Positions 28,931 through 39,580 of a stretch of 64,000 nucleotides of DNA are shown here, piece after piece. This DNA is from Rhizobium sp. RU33A (GTDB taxonomy: Bacteria; Pseudomonadota; Alphaproteobacteria; Rhizobiales; Rhizobiaceae): NCBI RefSeq assembly GCF_900156055.1, contig NZ_FTMQ01000001.1, positions 372,001-436,000 on the forward strand, given 5' to 3'. The position numbers and the translations under genes are program-made. Below the pieces are notes generated by a model that was not told the origin of the DNA, did not search any database, and saw nothing but the letters and a program-made list of their open reading frames with translations. Every line of letters starts with the position of its first letter. Position 1 is the stretch's first letter.

Positions 28931-29875
28931 ATGACAGAACCCCGCAAGATCATCATCGATACCGACCCCGGTCAGGACGATGCAGCCGCCCTCATGCTCG
29001 CCTTTGCCAGCCCCGATGAACTCGACCTGCTCGGCATCACCACCGTCGCCGGCAACGTGCCCCTCACGATGACGAGCCGCAATGCCCGCATCGTCTGCGA
29101 GCTCTGCGGCGAGACCGACCGGCGCGTCTTCGAAGGGGCTGATCGACCCATGGTACGCCCGCTCGTCACAGCCGAACACGTCCATGGCAAGACAGGTCTC
29201 GATGGCGCGGTTTTGCCAGAGCCGACCATGGCGGCGCAGAGCCAGCACGCCGTGGACTTCATCATCGAGACGGTCCGCAACGAGCCGGAGGGCACCGTTA
29301 CGCTCTGCACGCTCGGCCCGCTGACCAACATCGGCCTTGCGCTTCAGAAGGCGCCGGACATCGCCTCGCGCGTCAAGGAGCTGGTGATGATGGGCGGTGG
29401 CTTCTCCGAGGGGGGCAACATCACGCCGGCCGCCGAATTCAACATCTATGTCGATCCGCATGCCGCGGCTGCCGTCCTTGGTTCAGGCATCCCGGTCACC
29501 GTCATGCCGCTCGATGTCACCCACCAGCTGATGACCACCAAGGCCCGCGTTGCCCGCATGGCCGCGCTCGGGACAAAGCCGGCTAAGGTTATGGTCGAGT
29601 GGTTGGAATTCTTCGAGCGCTTCGACGAGGAGAAATACGGCTCGGACGGCGGCCCCCTGCATGATCCGACCGTTGTCGCCTACCTTTTGAAGCCCGAGCT
29701 TTTCTCTGGTCGCCACTGCAACGTCGAGATCGAGCTGCAGTCCGAGCTGACGGTCGGCATGACCGTTGTCGACTGGTGGCGCGTCTCCGGCCGCACCCCG
29801 AATGCGACCTTCATGCGCAGCGTCGATGCCGACGGCTTCTTCGATCTGTTGATCGAGCGCTTTGCCCGCCTTTGA
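28931..29875 (+). CDS. Nucleoside hydrolase (IUNH family)
   Basis: Cleaves the N-glycosidic bond of nucleosides to base and ribose. 314 residues. The N-terminal Ca2+/ribose-binding motif DTDPGQDDAAALMLA starts near residue 10; other family elements are TVAGNVPLTMTSRNA, MMGGGFSEGGNITPAAEFNI and the late LHDPTVVAYLLKP. Base preference (pyrimidine, purine or broad) cannot be read reliably. The neighbouring ribokinase would use the ribose released. Terminator directly downstream. Confidence 0.94.
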   Translation: MTEPRKIIIDTDPGQDDAAALMLAFASPDELDLLGITTVAGNVPLTMTSRNARIVCELCGETDRRVFEGADRPMVRPLVTAEHVHGKTGLDGAVLPEPTMAAQSQHAVDFIIETVRNEPEGTVTLCTLGPLTNIGLALQKAPDIASRVKELVMMGGGFSEGGNITPAAEFNIYVDPHAAAAVLGSGIPVTVMPLDVTHQLMTTKARVARMAALGTKPAKVMVEWLEFFERFDEEKYGSDGGPLHDPTVVAYLLKPELFSGRHCNVEIELQSELTVGMTVVDWWRVSGRTPNATFMRSVDADGFFDLLIERFARL

Positions 29876-29884
29876 GCGAATGAA

Positions 29885-29916
29885 AAAGGGCGCGGCCTCG
29901 GCAGCGCCCTTTGATT
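29885..29916 (+). terminator. Terminator after the nucleoside hydrolase
   Basis: Nine-base stem AAAGGGCGC (29885-29893) / GCGCCCTTT (29904-29912), followed by GATT. The A-rich left flank also allows activity on the opposite strand, where the chemoreceptor message arrives. Confidence 0.8.
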
Positions 29917-29942
29917 TGGATTTGGATTTGGGCTTGGGCTCT
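29913..29942. repeat. Hexanucleotide tandem repeat between convergent genes
   Basis: Three exact GATTTG units (29913-29930), then GGCTTG and GGCTCT, fill the space between the hydrolase terminator and the chemoreceptor stop. A short microsatellite, prone to slippage but not in coding sequence. Confidence 0.6.
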
Positions 29943-29947
29943 GAACC

Positions 29948-32293
29948 TCAGAACTCTTCCCAATTGTCGGCGCTTGAAGCGGCGCCGCCTGCTGCGGCCA
30001 CCTTGCGAGGAGCCGGCGTATAGACCGGTGCCCTGGGGCTTGCAGCCGTTGAGGTTGCGGGGCTTCGCATCGTCTCTGCCGCAGCGCGCAGGGCCGCAAC
30101 GGGCGCGGCGGCACCCGTGACCTGGAACTTCGCCACCAGGCCGCGCAGCGTATCGGACTCGTTGCGCAGCGCCATGCTGGCCGCCGTCGTCTCTTCCACC
30201 ATCGCAGCGTTCTGCTGGGTCACCTGGTCCATCTGGTTGACGGCTGCATTCACCTCCTTGAGGCCGGAGGCCTGTTCACTGGCCGAAGCGGAGATCTGGC
30301 GAATGAGCCCGTTGATCTGCATGACCTGCTGGGCGATCTTTTCGAGCGTCTGACCGGCTTCGCCGACAAGCTCGACGCCGTCCTTGACCTGGGCGGCCGA
30401 GGCATTGATCAGCGCCTTGATCTCCTTGGCGGCCGTTGCCGAACGCTGGGCGAGCTCACGGACTTCCTGCGCGACGACTGCAAAGCCCTTGCCGGCTTCC
30501 CCGGCGCGGGCCGCTTCCACACCCGCATTGAGCGCGAGCAGGTTGGTCTGGAAGGCAATCTCGTCGATGACCCCGATGATGCGGGAGATTTCCCGCGACG
30601 ACTGCTCGATGCCATGCATCGAAGCGACTGCCTTCTGCACCACCTCGCCGGACTTTTCGGCATCCTTGACGGCAACCGAAACAGTGTTTGCCGCCGTCCC
30701 GGCATTGTCTGCGCTCGAATTGACCTGTTCGGTCAGCTCGTTCAGAGCCGCCGCGGTTTCTTCGAGGCTCGCCGCCTGCTGCTCGGTTCGCTTGGAAAGG
30801 TCTGCAGCGCTTTCGGAGATCTCGCTAGTGCCGGCGGCGATGTTGACCACGCTGCCGTTCACGGAGGCGAGTGCCTGTTCAAGGCTTGTCACGGCATCGT
30901 TGAAGTCGCGCTTCAGCGCGGCATACTCGCCGGGGAATTCGTCGGCGATCCGATAGGTAAGATTGCCCTGGGAGAGCTGCGCGAGACCGCTTCCGAGCGC
31001 GGTCACGACATGCTGTTGCACCGAAGCGGATTGATTGCGTTCGTCTTCGTTGCGACGGCGCTCGCCTTCGGCGGCCTTGCGCTGCGCATCGGCTTCGGCA
31101 GCAAGCATGTTGCTTTCGGCGAGCTTGTGGCGGAAGCCGTCGAGCGCCTTGGCGACAAGACCGATCTCATCCTGGCGATCCTGGTTTGAGACGTCGCTGG
31201 CATAGTCGCCCTTGGTCATGCGCTCGACGTCGCCGACGAGACCATGCAACGGGCGCTGAGCGATCGAGCGCACTGCAAGAAACAGCGCCAGCATGACGGC
31301 GCCGAGCACGATCAGGCCGCCGACGATCATCATCAGCGTCTGCGCCTCGACCGGTGCATTGATCGCCGCATGCGGGATATCGATGATAACAGCCCATGTG
31401 GTGTTCACGCCCGGCACGGCAAAGGGATAGAGCAGCCGGTCGAAGCCTTCGCCATTGGCGTCTGCAAGGTTGGGAACGAGGCTGCCGGTACCGCTTGAGA
31501 GTGCCGTCTTCAGCGCGTCTGCGCCGGCTTCCTCATACGGCTTCATCAAGAGTTCGTCCGTCGGAGCCACCAGCCATTGCTGGCCCTGTGCCACGAGCAG
31601 CACGCGCCCGGTCTCGAAAGGCTTGAGCGCCTTGAGCTTGTCGGACAGGGACAGAAGTGAGATGTCGACACCGCTGACGCCGATCATCTTGCCGCCGGAG
31701 AACACCGGATAGGCGATGGAACTCATTGTGGTCGGCACATCGGTGCCTTCGGCCAGATAGGGAGCCGTAATCGCGCCTTTGCCGCTCTTGGCCGCAAGCG
31801 CATACCATTCGGCGTCATACTTGGCGGCGAAGGTCGAGAACTGGATCGCGCCATTGCGATCCTTGGACCAGTAGGGGGTGTAAATCCCGTCGTCATTGGC
31901 TCCCAGGTTTGCCTGTCCCTTGACGTCGTCCTTGCGGCCGTCAATGGCGCCGGGCGCTTCCGCCATCCAGCTTCCGAAAGCGAACGGGTTCTGTTCGAGA
32001 TTGGCCTTGAGGATGTTCGTGATGCCCTGGCGATCGAAGGATTGTCCCTCATGGCCGCGGCCGATGACGCCGGCCATTGTGCGGGCCGCACTCGCCAGTT
32101 CGCCGATATCGCCGGCAACTTCACGGGCGATCGATTTCGCCTCTGCATCCGCCTGTTCCATGGTCAGCGCGTGAACACGGTCGCGGGTCTGCGAAATCAG
32201 AACGAGATTGGAAAGGAAAAGCACAAGTCCGATGGCGACGCCGGTGACGACCAGGAGCTTGGCGGCGATCGAACGGGTAAAGAAGGCGAACAT
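29948..32293 (-). CDS. Transmembrane methyl-accepting chemotaxis protein, Cache type
   Basis: 781 residues. TM1 (about 10-32) and TM2 (about 330-352) enclose a periplasmic double-Cache-like domain; a HAMP region, a coiled coil and the signalling hairpin follow ([20 protein letters not shown], then [18 protein letters not shown]). The protein ends in ...NWEEF, a CheR/CheB-docking pentapeptide on a flexible Ala/Pro-rich tail. The Cache domain has EWYALAAK and VSGVDISL but lacks the full amino-acid-binding signature I know, so the ligand is open. Context with nucleoside hydrolase and ribokinase hints at a nucleoside or sugar ligand; this is only an inference. Confidence 0.93.
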   Translation of the reverse strand: MFAFFTRSIAAKLLVVTGVAIGLVLFLSNLVLISQTRDRVHALTMEQADAEAKSIAREVAGDIGELASAARTMAGVIGRGHEGQSFDRQGITNILKANLEQNPFAFGSWMAEAPGAIDGRKDDVKGQANLGANDDGIYTPYWSKDRNGAIQFSTFAAKYDAEWYALAAKSGKGAITAPYLAEGTDVPTTMSSIAYPVFSGGKMIGVSGVDISLLSLSDKLKALKPFETGRVLLVAQGQQWLVAPTDELLMKPYEEAGADALKTALSSGTGSLVPNLADANGEGFDRLLYPFAVPGVNTTWAVIIDIPHAAINAPVEAQTLMMIVGGLIVLGAVMLALFLAVRSIAQRPLHGLVGDVERMTKGDYASDVSNQDRQDEIGLVAKALDGFRHKLAESNMLAAEADAQRKAAEGERRRNEDERNQSASVQQHVVTALGSGLAQLSQGNLTYRIADEFPGEYAALKRDFNDAVTSLEQALASVNGSVVNIAAGTSEISESAADLSKRTEQQAASLEETAAALNELTEQVNSSADNAGTAANTVSVAVKDAEKSGEVVQKAVASMHGIEQSSREISRIIGVIDEIAFQTNLLALNAGVEAARAGEAGKGFAVVAQEVRELAQRSATAAKEIKALINASAAQVKDGVELVGEAGQTLEKIAQQVMQINGLIRQISASASEQASGLKEVNAAVNQMDQVTQQNAAMVEETTAASMALRNESDTLRGLVAKFQVTGAAAPVAALRAAAETMRSPATSTAASPRAPVYTPAPRKVAAAGGAASSADNWEEF

Positions 32294-32447
32294 GGAAGCC
32301 TCGAAAACTGAGGATCAGGACGCAGGGACATTCATTCCACACCCTCATGGCGTGGCCGGGCGCGCTTTCGCGCACCCTGATCACGACCGATGCTATGTTC
32401 CATTGCTTAACGGGCAATAAATCAGACTTAAGCGGCCTGATTAAGTA

Positions 32448-33347
32448 TCAAAGCGAGGCCGTCACATCGGCGGCCACGGGGATCGACGGCTGGGCACCGG
32501 CCTTGAGGCAGGCAAGCGATCCGGCCACGGCTGCGCGGCGCAGCGCATCGCCGAAAGCAAGACCTGCGTCCAGGCTCGCGGCAAGATAGCCGCAGAAGGT
32601 GTCACCAGCGCCGACCGTATCGACCGGCACGATCTTCAGGCCCTTGGTCCGGTGCAGATTACCACCTTCGGCAGCAATCACGCCATCGGCACCGAGGGTC
32701 ACGATCAGGATCTGCCCGGTCTTGCCATGCATGTCGAGGAGGATCTGCTCCCGCTCTTCGGCTGTCAGGTTGTCACGGCCGACCAGTCGTTCGAACTCGG
32801 TCTCGTTGGCGATGACGATATCGGCAAGCGCCGCCAGGTCTTCTGTCTCCGGGATGAGGGGGGCGATGTTGAGCACTGTGCAGACGCCCCGGGCTTTTGC
32901 GCTCGTCAGCGCAGCCTCGACGGAGCCCGCTGGCACCTCCTGCTGCACCATCAGGATATCGCCGTTCTGCATACCCTCTACAGCGCTCTCGGCCTGCGCA
33001 GCGCTGACGGTGCCGTTGGCGGCGGGCACGACAGCAATCATGTTCTCGCCGTCGCCACCCACCAGGATGAGCGCGGTGCCGGTCGGGCCGTCGACGCGGG
33101 CAACGGCCGAAAGGTTTGCACCTGCCTTGTCGAGAAGATCGAGCGCCGGGCCTGCGAACTCGTCGCGACCAACGGCGCCGACCATGCGCACCTCGGCCCC
33201 GGCGCGCCGGGCTGCCAGCGCCTGGTTCGCACCCTTGCCGCCCGCTGCCGTTGCAAATCCCGTCCCGGCGACCGTTTCACCCGGCTTTGGCAGCCTGGGC
33301 GTGGTGGCAACGAGGTCCATGTTGATGGAGCCGAAGACGGTGATCAT
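32448..33347 (-). CDS. rbsK: Ribokinase
   Basis: PfkB-family kinase phosphorylating ribose to ribose-5-phosphate. 299 residues with the N-terminal signature FGSINMDLV, the first PfkB motif AAGGKGANQALAARRAG near residue 35, and the C-terminal DTVGAGDTFCGYLAA with catalytic Asp. No ribose transporter is adjacent, so the substrate may come from nucleoside breakdown by the hydrolase 3 kb away. A related pfkB sugar kinase function cannot be fully excluded. Confidence 0.9.
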   Translation of the reverse strand: MITVFGSINMDLVATTPRLPKPGETVAGTGFATAAGGKGANQALAARRAGAEVRMVGAVGRDEFAGPALDLLDKAGANLSAVARVDGPTGTALILVGGDGENMIAVVPAANGTVSAAQAESAVEGMQNGDILMVQQEVPAGSVEAALTSAKARGVCTVLNIAPLIPETEDLAALADIVIANETEFERLVGRDNLTAEEREQILLDMHGKTGQILIVTLGADGVIAAEGGNLHRTKGLKIVPVDTVGAGDTFCGYLAASLDAGLAFGDALRRAAVAGSLACLKAGAQPSIPVAADVTASL

Positions 33348-33401
33348 GAGCGCGGTGCCTCCCTGAATGCTCTAGGCTGTCGCGCTCTTTTGGACCGGGT
33401 C

Positions 33402-34625
33402 TCAGTCCTCGTCAACAACCCTGAGCTTGAGGAGACCCGTGCGGCTCTCGACGGCGCGACTGGGCGCCTCGTCGCCATCCTCTCGTCCGCCGGGTGTTTC
33501 GAATTCCATGGCTTCGATCTTGGCGCCGCGTTTTGCCAGCTTGTCCGAGGATGTGATGATCATCTCGACATCCTTCTGGGCTGCGAGGAAGTGGCTCTGA
33601 AGCTTTCGCGTCCGATCATCAAGACGTCCAAGATCTTCCATTAGGCGGATGACTTCGCCCTGGATCAGATGCGCCTGCTCGCGCATGCGCTGGTCCTTCA
33701 GCACCGCCTGGATCACCTGGATCGAGAGCATCAGCAGCGACGGCGAAACGATCACCACTTTCTGCCGGTGCGCCTTCTGCACGATGCCTTCGAAGTTTTC
33801 GTGGACCTCGGCGAAGATCGATTCCGACGGCACGAACAGGAAGGCCATATCCTGGGTCTCGCCGGGGATCAGGTACTTCTCCGAGATGTCGCGGATATGC
33901 ACCTCCATATCCCGGCGGAACTGCTGCGAGGCAGCCTTCTTCTGTTCCGGATTTTCCGTCTCCCGGATCACGTTCCAGGCTTCGAGCGGGAACTTCGCAT
34001 CCACCACCAGTGGCGGCGAATTGTTCGGCATCCGGATGGTGCAGTCGGGGCGCGAGCCGTTGGAGAGTGTCGTCTGGAACGCATAGGCGCCCATCGGCAG
34101 TCCGTCGGCAACGATCGTCTCCATGCGCGACTGGCCGAAGGCGCCGCGCGTCTGCTTGTTGGACAGGATCGCCTGAAGGCCGACGACATCCTTGGCCAGC
34201 GACTGGATGTTGTTTTGCGCGGCATCGATCACCGCCAGTCGCTCCTGCAGGGTGCGCAGATTGTCATGTGTCGACTTTGTCTGCTCGGTGATCGTCGTCC
34301 CGAGCCGATGAGTCATGCCGTCAAGGCGTTGGCTGATCGACTGATTGAGCTCGGCCTGACGGCTGCCGAAGACCTCTGCCATGGTTGCAAGCCGTCCCTG
34401 CATCTCTGCCTGGGCCTTCAGCAGTTCCGAAAGTCGCGCTTCTGCAGCTTCGTCCCGCCGTGCAGTCTCCTCCATCAATCGTGCCCGCCCGGCCGAAGCG
34501 CGGATCGCGACGATGACAAGCGTCAGAACGAGCAGCAGCAACAAGGCAGCGCCCAGCGCCACGAGAAACGCGGGTGAAAGGGTGACTGAGCCGATGGTCA
34601 CCGCCGGAATGTCCTGAATGTTCAT
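33402..34625 (-). CDS. rmuC: DNA recombination protein RmuC
   Basis: 407 residues: N-terminal membrane helix (about 15-43, LVALGAALLLLLVLTLVIVA), a long coiled coil to about residue 150, then the RmuC nuclease-like domain (VDAKFPLEAWNVI, DMAFLFVPSESIFAEV, VIVSPSLLMLSIQVIQAV). RmuC limits inversions at short repeats; its nuclease fold resembles restriction endonucleases. It is preceded by the ribokinase gene to the left and faces away from the globin receptor gene to the right across 268 bases. Confidence 0.93.
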   Translation of the reverse strand: MNIQDIPAVTIGSVTLSPAFLVALGAALLLLLVLTLVIVAIRASAGRARLMEETARRDEAAEARLSELLKAQAEMQGRLATMAEVFGSRQAELNQSISQRLDGMTHRLGTTITEQTKSTHDNLRTLQERLAVIDAAQNNIQSLAKDVVGLQAILSNKQTRGAFGQSRMETIVADGLPMGAYAFQTTLSNGSRPDCTIRMPNNSPPLVVDAKFPLEAWNVIRETENPEQKKAASQQFRRDMEVHIRDISEKYLIPGETQDMAFLFVPSESIFAEVHENFEGIVQKAHRQKVVIVSPSLLMLSIQVIQAVLKDQRMREQAHLIQGEVIRLMEDLGRLDDRTRKLQSHFLAAQKDVEMIITSSDKLAKRGAKIEAMEFETPGGREDGDEAPSRAVESRTGLLKLRVVDED

Positions 34626-34893
34626 CAGGCGACCATAGCTGATTCGCCAAGGTCATGTGGATCAAAGAGAGAACATGCGATGGCGAGCCGGTTTGTCATT
34701 TGCCAATTGCAAGAAAATCCGACGCTCAAATTTGACGAAACGCAAGTATCTGACCCGGTAAGGAGAAAACCCGAAGGTTTGGCGAAAAGCCGCCTGTATG
34801 CGGCAACCAAAGATTTACCATTTTAGCGCTCCCTTAGAGAGATACATCAGTGCATGCTGATATTCATTTTGGTTGTAGAAAGACGCGTAAGCC

Positions 34894-36399
34894 ATGTCCC
34901 AATCCGACAATTCCGACCTTAACAATCGCCTTCGCTTTTTGGGACTTGACAACAAGGGGCGCGAAACCCTGAAGCGGCTTGGACCGCTGATCCGCAAGAA
35001 CATCGGCGGTGCGCTCGAAATCTTCTACGACAAGGTGCGCAAGGTTCCAGAGACCGCCGCTTTCTTCCGCAACGAAGATCATATCAAGGGTGCCAAGAAG
35101 CGTCAGGAAGAACACTGGGGCATCGTCGGCACCGCAGACTATACGGACAGCTATGTCGAGGGTGTCACCAAAGTCGGCAAGGCCCATGCCCGCATTGGCC
35201 TCGAGCCACGCTGGTATATCGGCGGTTATGCGCTCGTTCTCGAACAGCTCGTGCATGCGGTCGTTCGCGAACGTTGGCCAAGCCGTTTCGGTCGGCGCAA
35301 TTCCGAGCAGCTCGCTGAAGAGATCTCCGTTGTGGTCAAGGCTGCCTTGCTCGACATGGACTATTCCATCTCCGTCTATCTGGCGATCCTGGCCGAGCAG
35401 CGTCAGGCCGCGGAAGACGCCCGGCTGAAGGCTGAAGCCGAGCAGGCAACGGCGCTCGCAGCCCTGCGCGGGGCACTCGGCAAGCTGTCTGCCGGCGATC
35501 TTGAAGCCCGCCTGCCGAACGATCTGCCGGCCAATTTCGCGCAGATGGCCGAAGACTATAATGCGTCGGTCGATGCCCTGCGCGCGACGATCACGACCGT
35601 GCGCCATTCTGCCGACGAAATCTTCAAATCGACGACTGCGATTTCCGATGCCACCGATGATCTCGCCCAGCGCACCGAGCAGCAGGCGGCGGGTCTCGAG
35701 GAAAGCACCGCCGCGCTGCACGAACTGACCCAGAATGTCACCCTGACCGCCGATGGCGCGAAAGAGGCTGCCACGGTCGTCGGTGCAGCATTGACGGAAG
35801 CCCGCGTCTCCGAAGAAGTTGTCTCCCGCGCCGTCACCGCCATGGGGGCCATCGAGAAATCCTCCGACGAGATCTCCAAGATCATCGGCGTCATCGACGA
35901 GATTGCCTTCCAGACCAACCTTCTTGCGTTGAACGCCGGCGTCGAGGCTGCCCGTGCGGGTGAGGCCGGGCGTGGCTTCGCGGTTGTTGCTCAGGAAGTT
36001 CGTGAGCTTGCGCAGCGTTGCGCCAACGCCGCCCGCGAGATCAAGAACCTGATCTCGCAGAGCTCGACACAGGTCGAAGCCGGTGTTGGCCTCGTCAACA
36101 ATGCCGGCGACGCGCTTGGCAAGATCATCGTCCGCATCGGCGAGATCAACGACATCGTCGGCAAGATCGCGCTTGCTGCAGCCGACCAGTCCGGCGGCCT
36201 TCGCGAGGTCAACACGTCAGTGCAGTCGATGGACCAGATCACCCAGCGCAACGCCGCCATGGTCGAGGAAAGCTCGGCCCAGACTGCGACGCTGATGGAA
36301 GAGGCCGGGCGCCTCGTCCAGGCGCTGCAAGGTTTCAAGACAAGCGGAAGCCGCGTGCAGTCGTCGAACCCAGGCAGCAACTACCGCATGGCCTCTTAA
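34894..36399 (+). CDS. Globin-coupled chemoreceptor 1 (HemAT-like)
   Basis: 501 residues, no membrane helix. Residues about 10-170 form a protoglobin sensor domain: the proximal heme His is expected at H98 in [24 protein letters not shown]-like linker ([20 protein letters not shown]) leads into the MCP signalling domain ([20 protein letters not shown]). Family members bind O2 through heme and drive aerotaxis via CheA/CheW. There is no CheR pentapeptide; the end is ...NYRMAS. No clear ribosome site precedes the ATG. A close homolog follows in tandem. Confidence 0.92.
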   Translation: MSQSDNSDLNNRLRFLGLDNKGRETLKRLGPLIRKNIGGALEIFYDKVRKVPETAAFFRNEDHIKGAKKRQEEHWGIVGTADYTDSYVEGVTKVGKAHARIGLEPRWYIGGYALVLEQLVHAVVRERWPSRFGRRNSEQLAEEISVVVKAALLDMDYSISVYLAILAEQRQAAEDARLKAEAEQATALAALRGALGKLSAGDLEARLPNDLPANFAQMAEDYNASVDALRATITTVRHSADEIFKSTTAISDATDDLAQRTEQQAAGLEESTAALHELTQNVTLTADGAKEAATVVGAALTEARVSEEVVSRAVTAMGAIEKSSDEISKIIGVIDEIAFQTNLLALNAGVEAARAGEAGRGFAVVAQEVRELAQRCANAAREIKNLISQSSTQVEAGVGLVNNAGDALGKIIVRIGEINDIVGKIALAAADQSGGLREVNTSVQSMDQITQRNAAMVEESSAQTATLMEEAGRLVQALQGFKTSGSRVQSSNPGSNYRMAS

Positions 36400-36416
36400 G
36401 TCGGCCTTTGCCCGTT

Positions 36417-36446
36417 ACGGTCGCGCGGAAACCGCGCGACCGTTTA
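36417..36446 (+). terminator. Strong hairpin between the two globin receptors
   Basis: Perfect 12-base stem ACGGTCGCGCGG/CCGCGCGACCGT with an AAA loop, then TTTA. The T-run is short, so it may only partly terminate and set the ratio of the two receptors. Confidence 0.7.
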
Positions 36447-36512
36447 GGAACTGTTCAGCAAAGCGTGGCAGTTCTGACAGATACCAGCCAAACCGAAAGT
36501 CTTCATAACGTC

Positions 36513-38015
36513 ATGACCTCGAACACTCAGAACGACCTCACCGAACGTCTTGAATTCCTGGAAATCGATCAGAAGACGCGCAGCACGCTCGCCGAGCTTC
36601 GTCCTACCATCAAGGAGGTCTTGGGCGGAGCACTCGACAAGTTTTACGCCAAGGTTTCAAAGACCGGGAAGACCGCCGCGCATTTCCGCGATGGCGCCCA
36701 TATGAATGGCGCAAAGAGCGCCCAGATCGGCCATTGGGACAAGGTCGCCAGTGGCAACTTCGATGAAAACTACGTGCGCGGGGTCATGGCGGTCGGCAAG
36801 GCTCATGCCCGTATCGGGCTTGAGCCACGCTGGTATATCGGCGGCTATTCCATGCTGGTCGGCGAACTTCTGGCCGGCATCCTGATCAAGCACTGGCCTT
36901 TCCCGTTCGGCAAACAGCATGCCGCCTCGCTCGCCGAAAAGATGCGCGCCGTGGTCAAGGCCGCCATGCTCGACATGGACTATTCGATTTCCGTCTACCT
37001 GGAAGAGCTGGAAAGCCGGCGCCGGGCGCTCGAGGAAGAGCGTGCCCGTTTCGAGGCCGATCAGGCGATCGCCATGGAGCATCTGCGTCGTGGCCTGGAA
37101 TCGCTGGCCCAGGGTGATTTCGAAGCTCGCATGACCACGGACCTGCCTGAGAACTTCAAGGAGATGGCAGGGCACTACAACGACACGGTCGATCGCCTGA
37201 ACGTTTCCTTTGCTGCAATCCGCCGCGCCTCGGAAGGCATTCTGAGCGGAACCGATGCGATCGCTCACGCCTCCAGCGAACTGGCAAGCCGCACCACCCG
37301 CCAGGCCAGCGGCGTGCAGGAAAGCTCCACCGCCTTGCAGCAGCTATCCGTCAGCGTCAGTCAGACGGCAGCCAATGCCGAGCGCGCCTCGCAGGAGGTC
37401 CGCGATACGCAGCAGCAGGCGAAGACGTCAGGCACTGTCGTGTCGAAAGCGGTCTCCGCCATGGATGCGATCGAAAAGTCCTCCACCGAGATTTCCAAGA
37501 TCATCGGCGTGATCGATGAAATTGCCTTCCAGACCAATCTACTCGCGCTGAACGCCGGCGTCGAAGCAGCCCGTGCGGGCGATGCCGGCAAGGGCTTTGC
37601 AGTGGTCGCCCAGGAAGTCCGCCAGCTTGCCCAGCGCTCAGCCGATGCGGCGAAGGAAATCAAGCAGCTGATTTCCCAGAGCTCCGCCCAGGTGAAGGAA
37701 GGTGTCGGTCTTGTCACCGGCACCGGTGAAGCCCTGACCGACATCATCACGCGCATCGATGCGATCGACACCTTCGTCTCCGACATTGCGACCGCCGCCA
37801 AGGACCAGGCGATCGGCCTCAATGAAGTGAACCAGGCGACCCGCAACATGGACCTACTCACCCACGAGAACAGCGACATGGTCGAGCGCACGTCGGACGA
37901 GACGCGCCGCCTGCGGGCCGAGGTCGCCGGTCTCGTCGAGCAGTTGTCTCAGATCCGCACCCGTGCCGACGCAGCCCCGCAGGGGCGTCGCATCATGGAA
38001 CGACGGGTCGCCTGA
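36513..38015 (+). CDS. Globin-coupled chemoreceptor 2 (HemAT-like)
   Basis: 500 residues with the same layout as its upstream neighbour: protoglobin domain with the equivalent H98 ([20 protein letters not shown]), HAMP-like linker ([20 protein letters not shown]), MCP signalling tip identical in [20 protein letters not shown], and no CheR pentapeptide. The two differ clearly in the helices around the heme pocket and in the methylation helices, so they are old paralogs. The start at 36513 gives an N-terminus aligned with paralog 1 (both put the His at 98); open frame upstream overlaps the other gene and is not used. Confidence 0.92.
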   Translation: MTSNTQNDLTERLEFLEIDQKTRSTLAELRPTIKEVLGGALDKFYAKVSKTGKTAAHFRDGAHMNGAKSAQIGHWDKVASGNFDENYVRGVMAVGKAHARIGLEPRWYIGGYSMLVGELLAGILIKHWPFPFGKQHAASLAEKMRAVVKAAMLDMDYSISVYLEELESRRRALEEERARFEADQAIAMEHLRRGLESLAQGDFEARMTTDLPENFKEMAGHYNDTVDRLNVSFAAIRRASEGILSGTDAIAHASSELASRTTRQASGVQESSTALQQLSVSVSQTAANAERASQEVRDTQQQAKTSGTVVSKAVSAMDAIEKSSTEISKIIGVIDEIAFQTNLLALNAGVEAARAGDAGKGFAVVAQEVRQLAQRSADAAKEIKQLISQSSAQVKEGVGLVTGTGEALTDIITRIDAIDTFVSDIATAAKDQAIGLNEVNQATRNMDLLTHENSDMVERTSDETRRLRAEVAGLVEQLSQIRTRADAAPQGRRIMERRVA

Positions 38016-38028
38016 TCCGGCTCAGAAT

Positions 38029-38062
38029 CGGAGAAACGGAAGCGTTTTTTCCGTTTCCTCCG
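38029..38062 (+). terminator. Hairpin after globin receptor 2
   Basis: CGGAGAAACGGAA (38029-38041) pairs with TTCCGTTTCCTCCG (38049-38062) with one bulge. The T-run lies in the loop rather than after the stem, so termination efficiency is uncertain. def begins 25 bases later. Confidence 0.55.
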
Positions 38063-38087
38063 TGGGGAAGTTGCGCTAAGGGAGGCC

Positions 38088-38600
38088 ATGACCATCAAGC
38101 CTCTCATCATCCTGCCCGATCCCCTGCTGCGTCAGGTATCCGCGCCCATCGAGCGCGTCGATGCCGAGCTCGAGCAGTTGATCGATGACATGCTCGAAAC
38201 CATGTACGAAGCGCCGGGCATCGGCCTTGCCGCGATCCAGGTCGGCGTGCCGCGCCGTTTGCTGGTGATCGATCTCGCCAAGGAAGGCGAAGAGCCGGCG
38301 CCGCTCATCTACATCAATCCGGAGATCCTCACGAGCTCCGACGAACGCTCGGTCTACGAGGAAGGCTGCCTGTCGATCCCGGACTATTACGCCGAGGTTG
38401 AACGTCCGGCCTCGATCACGGTGAAGTCGATCGGTCGAGACGGCAAGGAAACAGTGACCGAAGCCGACGGCCTGCTCGCCACTTGCCTTCAGCATGAAAT
38501 CGACCATCTCAATGGTGTACTTTTCATCGACCATATCTCCCGCCTGAAGCGCGAGATGGTCATCAAGAGGTTCACCAAGGCCGCCCGTCAGAAGATCTGA
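38088..38600 (+). CDS. def: Peptide deformylase
   Basis: Removes the formyl group from nascent proteins. 170 residues with all three metal motifs: [10 protein letters not shown] (GXGXAAXQ, near residue 45), EEGCLSIP (EGCLS, near 95) and QHEIDHLNG (QEXDH-type HEIDH, near 137). GGGAGG precedes the ATG. First gene of the def-fmt-truA operon. Confidence 0.97.
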   Translation: MTIKPLIILPDPLLRQVSAPIERVDAELEQLIDDMLETMYEAPGIGLAAIQVGVPRRLLVIDLAKEGEEPAPLIYINPEILTSSDERSVYEEGCLSIPDYYAEVERPASITVKSIGRDGKETVTEADGLLATCLQHEIDHLNGVLFIDHISRLKREMVIKRFTKAARQKI

Positions 38601-38635
38601 TCCCGGGCGTCACCAACCGCCTCGAGGCAGACACG

Positions 38636-39580
38636 ATGGCACTTCGCATCATATTCATGGGCACGCCGGATTTCTCCGTCGCGACCCTGAAAGCGCTGCA
38701 TGCGGCGGGCCACCAGATCGTCATGGCCTACTCGCAGCCGCCGCGTCCCGGTGGCCGTCGTGGTCTCGATCTGCAGAAGTCGCCCGTTCATCAAGCCGCT
38801 GAAGACCTCGGCATCGAGGTCCGTCATCCCCTGAATTTCCGTGATCCCGCTGATCGCGAGGCCTTTGTCGCTCTTGAGGCCGACGTCGCGGTGGTCGTTG
38901 CCTATGGCTTGCTGCTGCCGGAAGCTATCCTGAACGGCACGCGTCTCGGCGCCTATAACGGCCACGCCTCGCTTCTGCCCCGCTGGCGGGGTGCTGCCCC
39001 CATCCAGCGGGCCATCATGGCCGGCGATGCCGAGACCGGCATGATGGTGATGAAAATGGACAAGGGCCTCGACACAGGCCCTGTGGCGCTCACCCGTAAG
39101 GTCGCGATCGGTCCCGACATGACCGCCGGTGAACTGCACGATGCCCTCAGCTTGGCCGGTGCCGAAGCCATGGTCCAGGCAATGGCGAAGCTCGAAGCGG
39201 GCACTCTGGAAACGGTCGTTCAGGCCGAAGACGGTGTGCTCTACGCAGCAAAGATCGACAAGGCCGAGACCCGCGTCGACTTCTCCCGTTCGGCAACTGA
39301 GGTCCACAACCATATTCGCGGCCTCTCGCCCTTCCCGGGTGCCTGGACCGAGATCGAGGTCAACGGCAAGCTCGAACGCGTCAAGCTCCTCGCCTCGAGC
39401 CTTGCGGAAGGGCAGGGCGCAATCGCGACCCCCGGCACAGCGCTCGACGATCGCCTGACAATCGCCTGCGGTACGGGTGCCGTCAGCCTGATCCGCCTGC
39501 AAAAGGCCGGCGGCAAGGCGTTGGGCGCTGAGGACTTCCTGCGCGGCACGCCGCTTCCCAAGGGAACGGTGATCGCCTGA
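38636..39580 (+). CDS. fmt: Methionyl-tRNA formyltransferase
   Basis: Formylates initiator Met-tRNA, the reaction whose product def later trims. 314 residues: N-terminal formyltransferase domain with [14 protein letters not shown], the catalytic region [20 protein letters not shown] near residue 107, and a C-terminal OB-like tRNA-binding domain. The stop overlaps the truA start (TGATG). Confidence 0.97.
   Translation: MALRIIFMGTPDFSVATLKALHAAGHQIVMAYSQPPRPGGRRGLDLQKSPVHQAAEDLGIEVRHPLNFRDPADREAFVALEADVAVVVAYGLLLPEAILNGTRLGAYNGHASLLPRWRGAAPIQRAIMAGDAETGMMVMKMDKGLDTGPVALTRKVAIGPDMTAGELHDALSLAGAEAMVQAMAKLEAGTLETVVQAEDGVLYAAKIDKAETRVDFSRSATEVHNHIRGLSPFPGAWTEIEVNGKLERVKLLASSLAEGQGAIATPGTALDDRLTIACGTGAVSLIRLQKAGGKALGAEDFLRGTPLPKGTVIA

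Noticed and set aside
36018-36512. Upstream extension of globin receptor 2
   Set aside because: It overlaps the signalling domain of receptor 1 in another frame; the start at 36513 aligns the two paralogs from the first residue to the heme His.
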